Of a stretch of DNA of 64,000 bases, positions 49,110 to 60,132 are shown piece by piece. The notes below the pieces were generated by a model. The model ran no database searches. It saw only the letters and a program-made list of their open reading frames with translations, and was not told the origin of the DNA. The translations under genes were made by a program, and so were the position numbers. The stretch is taken from positions 33,909,246 to 33,973,245 of the forward strand of contig NC_077241.1 of NCBI RefSeq assembly GCF_947179165.1. Direction: 5' to 3'. Position 1 is the first letter of the stretch. Each line of letters starts with the position of its first letter. This DNA is from Solanum dulcamara (lineage: Eukaryota > Streptophyta > Magnoliopsida > Solanales > Solanaceae).

Positions 49110-49849
49110 TGTCATGACCTAACCCCGCGGGCCATGACGAGTGCCCAAACTGGACACTAGCATATACCCCTACTAATTATAAGTGAACTTATCCCCTGTT
49201 TGAGTTATAATGTATCGAAAGGCATGATATCATATAAACCGAGGACGCCATCATAAAATATAGGAAACCGTACATACATACATATACAACCCACTTACAT
49301 ATCCACAGACCTCTAAGAGTAAAAACAGTAACATTAGGAGGGACAGGTCCCCCACCATACCTGTAGATAAATAAGCATATACATCGAGGGTTAGTACCAA
49401 AATCTAGGCTCCGGCATAATGGAGTGCTTCTAAACTGCTTAGTGAGATACCTACACTGATAGATCCCCAAAGTATGTATCTATACCTACGGGCATAAACG
49501 CATCCCCCTAAGAAAGGGGGGTCAGTACGACATATGTACTGAGTATACAAAGCATAACTGGAAGCATATCTGAAATATAGAGAGCCGGGGGGATAAATTT
49601 GTTACATAAGAAAACACTGTACCTGTACCTTGCGAATCATAAAAACATACATTCTCATATTATATCATATAGACGGCCCTTTCAAAGACTCGGTGAATCA
49701 TAATTATAAGACCATAATAGGGTCCGACACCATTACCACCTTGTCACATCCTATCATCACACACACATATATATATATACATACCCGGCCCTCTAGTGAG
49801 GGACTCAGTGAGTTGTTCATGTCATTTTTTTATCATTTCCTCATATAGC

Positions 49850-50210
49850 GTACCCGACCCTTTAGTGGGATTCGATGGATAAGGCAGTGAACTGCATACG
49901 ATTACGTACTCGACCATTTATGAGACTCGGTGAATGCTCATATAATCATATTTCGTACCCGAGCCTTTATGGGACTCAGTCATATCTAGCCCTTTATGGG
50001 ACTCGGTCATACCCGGCCCTTCATGGGACTCAGTAAATAATCATATCATCATACATCATACTCGGGCCTTTATGGGACTTGGTCATACCCGACCCTTTAT
50101 GAGACTCGGTCATATTCGGCCCTTCATGGGACTTGGTGAATAATCATATCATCATATATCGTACCTGGCCCTTTATGGGACTAAGTCATATCCGACCCTT
50201 TATGGGACTC
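49850..50210. repeat. Minisatellite in LTR4
   Basis: Repeats of acccggcccttcatgggact with gaataatcatatcatcatac spacers, similar in layout to LTR3. Confidence 0.8.
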
Positions 50211-51130
50211 ATTGAAAGATGTATTAAAAGCATACACGAGTAAAGTAATGAGTAACCATATGCATTTTAGATCGTAATTCCCACTCGATGGAATACTCAA
50301 AATGTGCTCTCATTCAAAAACCAAGACAAGAGTCTTATCAAGTACCTTTTGAGTGCTACTTTGGATTAGGTCAAAGTAGAACTTTTGGAATCATATTCCC
50401 GTATCAAGTCATCATCAAATATCTTTTGGGAATCAAGAAGTTGTCTATCCTAATGTCTTTGAAAAGTGGAACTTCCTTGGAATCGTATACACTTCATCTA
50501 TTTGTTTTATAAAGATCATGCCAAGAAGAAAGGAAGATTAGCTTTACATACTTACTACTTCCCAATGTATAGAAAAACTTGAGAAGTAATAGCTCAATTA
50601 TTGAAAGAGTTTCAACATTAGAGGATGAGTAAGAAACACTTAGGAATGAAGTTAACTCCGAGATTGTATCATCTTATACGTACATCTAGGACATGCCAAA
50701 AGAAGGGAAAGGATAGGCTTTATATACTCTCTACTTTCCCTCATGTAGTCATCATATACATATATCATCATATACTTATGTCGAGACACGTCAAAAGGAA
50801 AGAAGGCTATCATTACGTACTTATGTCAAAAAGATTCCAAAAGAAATAAGGTAGATTCACATACCTCTTATAGATTACCCTTCACCACATTCACCTCATC
50901 GTCTTTTTAACCTTGCCCGAAACTCGCTAAAACTCGCCAAAACTCACCTTAGAAGCTTTTTTAGCGTGGCTGAAACTTTTGGGCTTTTTGTTATCTATTT
51001 GATGCTTTTTTTCTCCCAAATTCATAGTTCCCTCTCTCTATTTTAGAGTTTCTCTTCTGTTTTCTTTTCTAGAATTTTCTTGAATGAAGATGAAACTTAT
51101 GGGATAAGAATGAATTGAAAAGTCATAAAA

Positions 51131-51187
51131 CATATATATATAGGCCACCTTAGGGGGGTGACAACCCCTAAGTGGTGACACGTGTCA
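51131..51187 (-). promoter_or_regulatory. LTR4 promoter region: TATA run and one G-box palindrome
   Basis: TGACACGTGTCA at 51176-51187 lies upstream (element direction) of a TATATATA run at 51131-51143. The partner palindrome present in LTR1 is collapsed to gtgacaacc. Confidence 0.45.
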
Positions 51188-51688
51188 AGCCCTCATAGGG
51201 ACAATGCACCCCCTCCTCCACCCTTGGGATGCCACATGGAAGGTGGGACTAACCTCCTTGTTCTATATGCTGCCATGTGGCACTCCCAGCTGCTGCAATG
51301 TGGCACTCCCTCTTGCTGCCATATGTTACCCTCTTTTGCTCCTCGTGGGTTGGTAATCTCATCTAGCTTTACGAACCTATGTAATCCTTGCTACGTAATA
51401 TTGGTATGTACTAAAGTAGTTTAAGTATGTAAGATTTGTAAGTTGGTAGCTTACGTAAATAAATTGAGTCCTACAACTCATTACTTAGCCTCCAACTTTT
51501 TCTAGACTCTTCCGACCCTATTTCTAATCTTATCTATTATTGGGTATCTTATTCTCCCTTTCTTAAAATTATTTGATAGTATTGTAGATTATCCATCTCA
51601 CATGGTGCCTTCTAAGGAGCTTAAGAACCTTTGAAGAAACATAAGAAGCTTAAGAACCTTCCAAGGTACAAATGTTTGGGGTATAACA

Positions 51689-52907
51689 TCCTTCCCATCT
51701 TTAGAACATTTGTCATCTAATGTGAACCAAAAACTATCCTCAAGATCTTATACAGATTACCGGGAAGTTTCTTTCAATTGCAATATCTCATACTTGTTTC
51801 GCTTCCTTTACTTACTCTTTAGTTCTCTTGTATTCTACCATAGGAATGATCTCTTTTCCTCTCTCTTATGAAACTTGTATGTCATAATATCAGTAGCTAA
51901 TAACCCTATTGCCAACATTTTAACCTTTAGTCAAGTATAGGCTTGCTATCCTTCACAATATTCTTAATATCTCATGAGTTGTTTTATTCATACTCCATAT
52001 CCGTCAGAATTCTCTTTCCCTTGTACTCTTGTGTCAATCACACCATTACTCCTTTAGCTATAACTCGTAATAATTCTTCCTCTTTATCAATTCAGTCGGT
52101 TTCTTAATATATCGTTCTATCCAGAACTACCAATCTTCTCTAAATCATATCCCTAGGGTCACAAATCTTTTCCAACTTTGGTTTACCATATCAATATTGA
52201 CCTCCTAGTTTTTATTTCCATTAATTTAGCAATTATCTTATTTCTCGAGGCCATCCATACTATTGGTTTAGCCAAATCTAATCATTATTATGGGCACGAC
52301 CTTTCAAGACATACTACAGCCCTGTATCTCATTCTCTTTTTAATTCTAGGAAAATTTGGGCAGAGTTGTCTCTGTATTTCTTACTATCTCAAACCTGCAT
52401 GCAGAAAATACAAATAGTGCCTCACAGGGCCAACATGTATAAAGATACATATATATGTGTCATATCACATCATATCGCAGCAACACAGGGCGCCCACAAT
52501 CAACAGTATGGAAATGGACCTACCTCGTACGTCCACTAGAACTTCCCTTGTTACACGTCCATGTCTACTCTTCCTTTCAATTTACCACTTTACATTTCAG
52601 TTCTACTTCAATACCTTATCGAACAAATATCTTTCATGCCTTTGCTTACCTGTGTACCTTGTGACTTCTAATATCATCAGGCACTTTTTTTTGTTGCTGT
52701 CATCCTTTTGTTAACATCCAAGGTTAATATAAAGAGTTTTCCTATGACTCGCATCTATCGCAAGATCTTAGATATGAAAGAAAGATAACATCCTAATTGT
52801 CCTATAGCCTTCTATTTATTGATATGGCATGCAATACACCGATAAATAAGACTCTACTAGACACGTTCTGTGGACATTCTAAGAAAGGAATGCTCTGATA
52901 CCACTAC
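51689..52907 (-). other. Array internal segment 4 (non-coding, intact primer-binding site)
   Basis: 1219 bp. It is the only internal segment with an intact primer-binding site at its high end. The low end has the polypurine tract (minus strand AAAGATGGGAAGGA). The plus-strand frames at 52455-52714 overlap one another and have no minus-strand counterpart. Confidence 0.8.
52892..52903 (-). promoter_or_regulatory. Primer-binding site, tRNA-Met type, intact
   Basis: The minus strand reads TGGTATCAGAGC, a perfect match to the initiator tRNA-Met complement, four bases from the LTR5 boundary. It orients the array: LTR5 is the original 5' LTR. Confidence 0.9.
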
Positions 52908-53649
52908 TGTCACGACCCAACCACGTGGGCCTTAACAAGTGCCCAAACTAGACACTTGCGTATACCTCTGCTAACTATAAGTAAACCTATCCCCTATTTA
53001 TGTTATAATGTATCGACAGGCATTATAACATATGAATCGATAAGGCAATCACAAAATATAGGAACAACCGTACACATATACATATAAAACCCACTTATAT
53101 ATTCATAGACCTGTAAGAGTAAGAATAGTAACATAAGGTAGGACAGGGCCCCCGCCATACCTGTAGATAAATAAACATATACATCGAGGTTTATTACCAA
53201 AATCTAGGCTCCGGTTCAATAGAGCACTTCTGAACTGCTGAGTGGGACACCTAAGCTGACGGATCTCTAAAGTGTGTATCTGTACCTATGGGCATGAAAT
53301 GCAGCCCCTCGAGAAAGGGGGGTTAGTACGACAAATGTACTGATTATACAAAGCATAACTGAAAGCATATCTTAAATATAGAGAGCTAGGGGGATAAATT
53401 CATTGTGTAAGAAAACATTGTACCTATACCTTGCGAATCATAAAAACATGCATGCTCATATTATACCATATAGGCGGCCTTTTCAAGGATTCGTGAATCA
53501 TAACTGTAGGACCATCATAGTGTCCGATGCGATTACCACCTTATCACATCACATCATCACACACATATATATACATACATACCCATCCCTCTAGCGAGGG
53601 ACTCGGTGAGTTGTTCATGTCATTGTATTATCATTTCCTCATATAGCGT

Positions 53650-54035
53650 ACCTAACCCTTTAGTGGGACTCAGTGGATAATGCAGTAAACTATGCACGAT
53701 TACCTAACCGGCCCTTTATGGGACTCGGTGAATGCTCATATAATCATATATCGTATCAAACCCTTTATGGGACTCAGTCATACCCAGCCTTTTATAGGAC
53801 TCAGTCATACCCAGCCATTTATAGGACTCAGTCATACCGGGCCCTTCACGGGACTTGGTGAATAATCATATCATCATATATTGTACCCAACTCTTTATGG
53901 TACTCGGTCATACCCGACCCTTTATGGGACTCTATCATACTCGGCCCTTCATGGGTCTTGGTGAATAATCATATCATCATATATCATACCCGGCCCTTTA
54001 TGGGACTCGGTCATACCCATCCCTTTATGGGACTT
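53650..54035. repeat. Minisatellite in LTR5
   Basis: Repeats of cggccctttatgggactcgg and variants with gaataatcatatcatcatat spacers, close to the LTR3 and LTR4 blocks in length. Confidence 0.8.
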
Positions 54036-54945
54036 AGGGAAAGATGTATTAACAGCATGCATGAGTAGAGTAATGAGTAACCATATGCATTTTAGATCAT
54101 AATTGAGACTCGATGGAATACTCAAAATGTGCTATCATTCAAAAACCAAGACAAGAGTCATATCAAGTACCTTTTGAGTGCTACTATGGATTAGGTCAAA
54201 ATAGAACTTTTGGAATCATATTCCCATATCAAGTCATCATCAAATATCTTTTGGGAATCAAAAAGTTGTCTATCCTAATGTCTTTGAAAAGTGGAACTTC
54301 CTTGGAATCGTATACACTTCATCTATTTGTTTCATAAAGATCATGCCAAGAAGAAAGGAAGATTAGCTTTACATACTTACTACTTCCCAATGTATAGAAA
54401 AACTTGAGAAGCAATAGCTCAATTATTGCAAGAGTTTCAACATTAGAGGATGAGTAAGAAACACTTAGGAATGAAGTCACCTCCGAGATTGTATCATCTT
54501 TTACGTACATGTAGGACATGCCAAAAGAAGTGAAAGAATAGGCTTTATATACTCTCTACTTCCCCTCATGGAGTCATCATATACATATATCATCATATAC
54601 TTATGTCGAGACACGTCAAAAGGAAAGAAGTGTATCTTTAAATACTTATGCCAAAAAGATGCCAAAAGAAAGGAGGTAGCTTCACATACCTCTTATGGAT
54701 TACCCTTCACCAGATTCACCTCGTCATCTTTTGAACCTTGCCCGAAACTCACCAAAACTTTCCTCAGAAGCTCTTTTAGAACGGCTGAAACTTTATGGCT
54801 GTTTGTTATCCTTTTGGTGCTTTTTTCCCCCCAAATTCGTAGCTCCCTCTCTCTAGTTTAGAGTTTCTCTTCTCTTTTCTTATCTAGAATTTTCTTGAAT
54901 GAAGATAAAACTTATGGGATAAGAATGAATTGAAAAGTCATAAAA

Positions 54946-55006
54946 CATATATATAGGTCACCTTAGGGGGTGACACATGTAAACTCTTAAGTTGTGACAC
55001 GTGTCA
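54946..55006 (-). promoter_or_regulatory. LTR5 promoter region: TATA run and G-box
   Basis: TGACACGTGTCA at 54995-55006 and a TATATAT run at 54946-54957. As 5' LTR this would have been the promoter of the founding element. Confidence 0.5.
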
Positions 55007-55484
55007 AGCCCTCATAGGGCCAACACACCCCCTCCTCCACCCTTGGGCTACCACAAGGTAGGTGGGCCCCACCCTCATGCTGCGGCTGCTTCCCTATGGC
55101 ACTCCCTCTTGCTGTCACGTGTTACCCTCATTTTGTCCTTGTGGGTTCGTAATCTCATCTTGCTTTATGAACCTATGTAATCCTTGTTATATAAGCTTGG
55201 TATGTACTCAAGTAGTTTAAATATGTAAGATTTTCAAGGTGGTAGCTTACGTAAACAATTCGAGTCCCACGACTCATAAATTATCCTCCAACTTCTTCTA
55301 GATTCTTATGACCGTATTTCCAATCTCATCTATTATAGGGTATCTCATTCTCCCTTCCTTAAAATTATTTGATAGCATTGTAGATTATCCGGCTCACATG
55401 GTGCCTTCTAAGGAGCTTAAGAACCTTTCAAGAAACATAAGAAGCTTAAGAACCTTCCAAGGTATAAATGTACGGGGTATAACA

Positions 55485-55831
55485 GGCTCATTAGGAAAGT
55501 TAAACTTAACCACACAAGTCCTACAACATATAGTTGCGTAAGCGGTATGTAACCAATCCATACCAAGAATGATGTCAAAATCACTCATATCAACTTCCAC
55601 AAGGTAAAACGGGATAACTCTGTGCAAGACCCATATAGGACAATTTTTATAAGCTCTCTTGGCTAATACCGAATCACCAATCAGAGTATAAACCGAAAAG
55701 GGTTTTATTAACACCTCGGGGAACACATAATATCTTATAGAAATGTAAGGAGTAACAAAAGAAAAGTTGTCACCCAAATTAAACAATGCATAAATATCAA
55801 AGTTAAACACTCGTAACATACACATGACCAC
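55485..55831 (-). pseudogene. Aspartic protease of element D
   Basis: The frame reads MLRVFNFDIYALFNLGDNFSFVTP and then VDMSDFDIILGMDWLHTAYATI, ending at KFNFPNEPV, where the array LTR begins. The active site FDPG has become FNLG, so the catalytic Asp is Asn and the Pro is Leu. The rest of the domain is well kept. The C-terminal remainder continues at 41304 on the other side of the array. The residues read below 55485 are LTR sequence. Confidence 0.75.
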
Positions 55832-56835
55832 ATCGGAAGCCTCATCAACCTCTTGTCTAGCATGAAGAGCATAGGACCGATTGTTGTGTTAGACACCCTT
55901 AGGTTGAGATTGGGCACCTTGTTGCACTTGGCCTCCCAGAGGATGACCTTCTCCACCCTTGTTGCAATAAGAGGGCACTCGAATAGCTTATGACCTATCT
56001 TTCCACATCCATTGCAAGCACCCGTTCCCATCAAGAACTTTCCTCCATGATGTTTTCCATACTTTGCACACTTAGGGAAAGAAGGGTTACTAGCATTTAC
56101 ACCTCCTTCTCCTTGAGATTTAGGATATGGTACCCTATCCTTGGGCATATGGATCGACATTCATTGAAGGAGAATACTTTGATAGCATAGTAAACTTGAG
56201 GGCATAGTCCTCATCCCCATGTTTCCTTGTCAAAGATTATGAACTCCATCACTTTAGCCTCCCTTAACTCAAGAAGGAAAAAGTGATCACTTTAGCCTCC
56301 CATTCAATAAGACCTTCATCCACCCTCTCCAACTTCCATTGAGTGTACCATATTTGAGCAACACCCTTAAGTTGGTAAGCCACCAACTCCTTTTTTTCTG
56401 TCGAAGTCACCCCATAATACTTACTATTTTGTAGACCTCTTCAATGAAATCTTGAGGATCCTCATCAACTTTTGATCCATGAAACTCCAGAGGATTCATT
56501 CATGGAAAGTACCTTACTCTTAAGGCCAGAGAAGGAACATTAAGAGGAGCCACAACAACTTGGTTGGTCACCACTCAGGCTAGCATAGTAAAGGTGGTTC
56601 GAAACTCTGCATTAGTAACTTGGTCTGGTAGAGGACTATTGTCTTGAGGAGACGGGGGATCTTGGGCTTCATTAACATTATCTGCCCTTAGAAAAGGTGG
56701 TTTTCTTAGAACCATCTTTTTGAAAATCAAAAAGAAAGATCGTTAGGGGAAAGAAGTCTTACCGTAAACTCTATAGCACGACATGGATCATGAAAGAAGT
56801 GAGAATTCCTAAAATGCATCATGCCTCCTACTTTA
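55832..56835 (-). pseudogene. gag of element D with zinc knuckle
   Basis: The frame 55735-56160 includes NPSFPKCAKYGKHHGGKF and then CNGCGKIGHKLFECPL, an intact CX2CX4HX4C knuckle with an upstream degenerate one (CAKYGKHHGGKF). The two-knuckle layout differs from B and C, so D belongs to another subfamily. The capsid part (56170-56700) is stop-ridden. The gag start is near 56715 (MVLRKPPFL). Sequence up to 56835 aligns with the leader of C and B. Confidence 0.65.
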
Positions 56836-58860
56836 TGACCTGTAATCACTTATACGACCTATGGACAGGACTCGTAGGAAGACCTTAGAAGCTAAGTTTC
56901 AGAATCTCTCAAGGTCAAGTCTACGACTTGATAGGACGATCTATGGAAGATGTTACAATTCATATATAATTGCAGTATTTAGGAATTGCAGGATGAGTTC
57001 ATTTTATGACTTGTAGACCTAAAAATGATTTATAGAAATAATCTATTTGAAAACTTTAGAGACCTAATTTACTGTCCCTTTCCAAAGCCTACAAGACGAG
57101 TTATTTTGATGACTCGTCAATCCTTCTACGTCCCATAGAAAGGGTCCCATAGGTCCAAAACACAAAGATTAAGGAGGGATAATTGTGTCTTTTCCAAAAT
57201 TTGATTCGATTAACCTAGACACTTTTATGGACAAGTACAAAGTTTATATATTCAATTCTTCAAATTCCCCTACTATTCAATTCATTATCCTAAAAATTCT
57301 CTAAGGCAACAACAAAATCTCTCAAGGTTTCTTATTCAAGCTCAAGCTAGAGTTTTCAGATTTCTTCATGATTCTTCTCAAATTCATAGTGAATTCAATC
57401 AAGGTATGTGGGGATTGATTCATTGGTTCGTTTCACCCATGAAGTCCCAATGTTTTGTAAAGGCTCCTTTCAATTTTCAATTAGTTTATGAACACTAGTT
57501 TTGATGATTGCATTTGGTTGTTTCAATTTTTTTTTAATATTTATAAATAATTATTCTAAGCATGTGTCTACATGAATTGCAAAATTTTAAGTTGAATTAT
57601 GAATTCCCATGCATAAAGCTACTTCCAAGTTATGATTATTATGTTAAAATTGATTTTATGAGTTGATTATGAGTTTAATAATTTTGAATGAAGATTTCTA
57701 TGATTTAATTTTGAGATTATAATTTTAAGATGAAAGTTATGATGATGATCAAAATTAAAATCAAATATAATATTATGGTGTGATAAGTGCAATTCTCACA
57801 TAATCATGTTTAAACATGGTGATAAGGATATTTTTTACCAAAGTTGTGGATTCTTATGAATCACTAAGTTAATGAGCTATTCCTAATATGTTTTAAAGGT
57901 TGATTGATAGGCAGTTACTATCTTTTCCTATTATGTTAAGATCATGTTTTATGAGTTTCTATTGGGGTATTAACTAAGTACTAAGAGGACTTCTAGGTAG
58001 GATTCAGTCTGGTAACATACCTAGTTAACAAAGAGAATCCTAGTAGCAACCTAAAGTCCCAAGCTACATTGACTGCGTAGGATTTCCTTCATGGCCTAGA
58101 TAATGGAGCCACATATAGGACAGTTGACTTTAGTTGAGATAAGTAACATGATGGAGTATACCATGGAACGTTAGTATCCCCCTTCTTTATGTGGGGATCA
58201 TCAGATTTCATGTTATAGCTCGCATGATCTTAAATGTCGGTTAAAGGTCCTATCCCACATAATTTAAATGTCAAGTTATGAGTTTTATGATATGCATTGA
58301 CCATGACTTTTTATATGATTTCAAATGCTTTTAATCTTTATTCATTTTAATTATGATTGGCCATGCATCTTATGGCATATTATTTACGCTCCTTTACTTG
58401 TTCATGCATACCTCACATACTTAGTACATTCAAATATAGTAACGCATATTTTGCCTACATTGTCTCAGGATGTAGGGACTGATGACACTCACAACCATCC
58501 TATTTGTGGCTAGAGTTGCTCTAGATTTAGTAAAAGTTGGTGAGTCGTCATTCTATCGAGGACATGAATTTAATTCTTGTTATTTATGTGACTTTGTTCT
58601 ATTGTAGGGTGATCTAGGATCTTGTCTTTAGCCCCCATCAAAGAATAGATTAGAGGCATGTTTAGATAGCTTATAATGTAGTGCGTATAGGAAATCATTG
58701 AGTTGTTATCCCTTAGACTCATTTTCTTGAGATGATTACTTCTGCATATTTCTATATGTTTCTTTACCTTATGAATACCATGTATGCTAAGATGGCTTAG
58801 TTAGGGTCCCTCACATCCCGATTGCTGTGTTGTGGCTTTGCCCTTGTTCAGGTCATGACA
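56836..58860 (+). repeat. LTR on the plus strand, probable solo LTR
   Basis: It starts TGACCTGTAATCAC and ends GTTCAGGTCATGACA; 2025 bp, with cttta on both sides (56831-56835 and 58861-58865). Its layout matches the reverse complement of the C/B/D type LTRs: tacgactcgt word cluster at 56850-57150, ggtatgtggggattgattca at 57402, and taaatgtcggttaaaggtcc at 58231. The left flank is D gag leader and the right flank is E RNase H. Confidence 0.7.
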
Positions 58861-58865
58861 CTTTA

Positions 58866-59730
58866 TCAATACAGACCCAAACCGACACCCAAAGCATCAA
58901 AAAATATAATGAAATCCACACCTTTCTTGGGTAATTCTAGAAAAGGAGTAGAGGTCAATAAATCCTTGATCTTTTGAAAGATCGTCTCACAATCATCAGT
59001 CTAATGAAACTCCACAGTCTTTTGAGTTAGCCTAGTCAATGAGGCTGCATTAGAAGAGAAACTTTGAACAAATCGATGTTAATTGCCTACTAATCTAATA
59101 AAGCTTTGAATCTATGTAACCAAAGTATGCTTAACCCAATCACAAACTACTAAAACGTTAGCCGCATCAACCATAATACCATCCTTGTTCACCATATGAT
59201 GAAAGAATGCCACGAACTCGAGCCAAAACTCATTGTTGGAGAATTTTGGGCACAACGTTTCCTCTCTCAATCTCTATAATACAAGCCTTATTCTTGGAGT
59301 ATACCAAGATACCATCGATAAATACAATTATAGAGGAGTTCAAATAAGGCCAAAATACCCTATTCATCAACTCCATAAAAAAAGACCAGACATTAGTCAA
59401 TGTAAAGGACATAACCAGAAACTCATAATGACCATAACGAGTCCTGAAAACAGACTTTGGGATATCAAATTCTTGAACTCTCAAATGATGATAACCCAAC
59501 CGTATGTTGATCTTAGAGAACACTGATGCATCCTAAGGCTGATGAAATAAATCATCAATGTGAGGAAGAAGATACATTTTATTGATTATAACTTTGTTAA
59601 ACTATCAATAGTTAATCCATATCCTTATAGTACAATCCTTCTTCTTCACAAATAAGATTGGTGCACCCCATGGTGATACACTAGGAAGAATAAACCCCTT
59701 CTTCAATATATTCTCAAACTATTCCTTCAG
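58866..59730 (-). pseudogene. RT and start of RNase H of element E
   Basis: The frame 59230-59523 reads [40 protein letters not shown] and then [19 protein letters not shown]. The catalytic FIDD reads FIDG, so the second palm Asp is lost. In 58866-59230 the thumb and the first RNase H motif (FFDALGVGLG) are recognisable between stops. The copy ends abruptly at the cttta word. Confidence 0.65.
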
Positions 59731-60132
59731 CTACTTCAACTCTGTCGGAGCCATCCGATAAGGAAAAATAGAGATAGGCTTGGTGTCCTGCTCTAAATCA
59801 ATCACAAAATCAATAACATGATTTGGAGGAACACCTGATAAGTTTGTAGGAAATACATCCATGAACTCTCCCACCATTCTCATGGTCTCAAAATGATATG
59901 AATCTTTTGTAAGATCATGTACATGGGCCAAATAACATAGAAAACCTTTGTCCATCACACAAAGAGCATGAATGTAAGATATCACCCCCATCCAATACAA
60001 ACTTGGAGTACCCATCCACACCATTCGCGGTAAACTGGGACAAGCTAAGGTTACTATCTTGGCATAACAATCTAGAATTGCATGACAGAGAGATACCCAA
60101 TCAATACCAAATATCACATCAAAGTCAAGCAT
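59731..60132 (-). pseudogene. Protease C-terminus and RT linker of element E
   Basis: A 133-codon frame reads MLDFDVIFGIDWVSLCHAILDCYAKIVTLACPSLPRMVWMGTP and then GEFMDVFPTNLSGVPPNHVIDFVIDLEQDTKPISIFPYRMAPTELK. These are the second conserved protease block and the linker to RT. The CHAILDC type differs from the LHASYAT type of B, C and D, so E is a different subfamily. The active-site half lies upstream in other frames and is not clear. Confidence 0.7.

Larger units (their letters stand above)
49110..51688 (-). repeat. Array LTR4
   Basis: It starts TGTCATGACCTAACCCCGCG and ends GGGGTATAACA; 2579 bp. It shares with LTR3 the deletion of the first G-box and keeps the second intact (51176-51187). 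Confidence 0.9.
41305..55484 (-). mobile_element. Tandem LTR-retrotransposon array (LTR-internal-LTR-internal...), 14.2 kb
   Basis: Five LTRs on the minus strand start at 41305, 44808, 45537, 49110 and 52908. Each is joined to the next by an internal segment: 1221, about 281, 1221 and 1219 bp. Every LTR is shared by two units. Each full LTR ends in GGGTATAACA or GGGGTACAACA, and each internal segment starts with a polypurine tract. The segment at 51689-52907 ends in a perfect tRNA-Met primer-binding site. The array sits in D's protease with outer 5-mers ggatt and ggctc (3 of 5 match). No minus-strand frame of 60 codons or more lies in the internal segments, so the element is non-autonomous. 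Confidence 0.9.
52908..55484 (-). repeat. Array LTR5 (outermost, 5' LTR)
   Basis: It starts TGTCACGACCCAACCACG and ends CGGGGTATAACA; 2577 bp, the best-preserved termini in the array. One G-box is intact (54995-55006) and the other is changed to tgacacatgtaa. D protease resumes at 55485. Confidence 0.9.
33841..56835 (-). mobile_element. Ty3/gypsy chromovirus element D, interrupted twice
   Basis: D pieces run in one direction and in order: LTR part (33841-34642), chromodomain and integrase (34894-36289), RNase H and RT (39637-41304), protease (55485-55831) and gag (55832-56835). The gaps are filled by a solo LTR (36290-39631) and by the tandem LTR array (41305-55484). The 5' LTR and primer-binding site are missing. 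A plus-strand LTR begins at 56836, where gag leader sequence ends. Confidence 0.8.

Noticed and set aside
41900..54040. Regularly spaced repeats with spacers as a CRISPR-like array
   Set aside because: Cores are imperfect, spacers are themselves repeated, and blocks sit inside LTRs of a plant retrotransposon. They are minisatellites.
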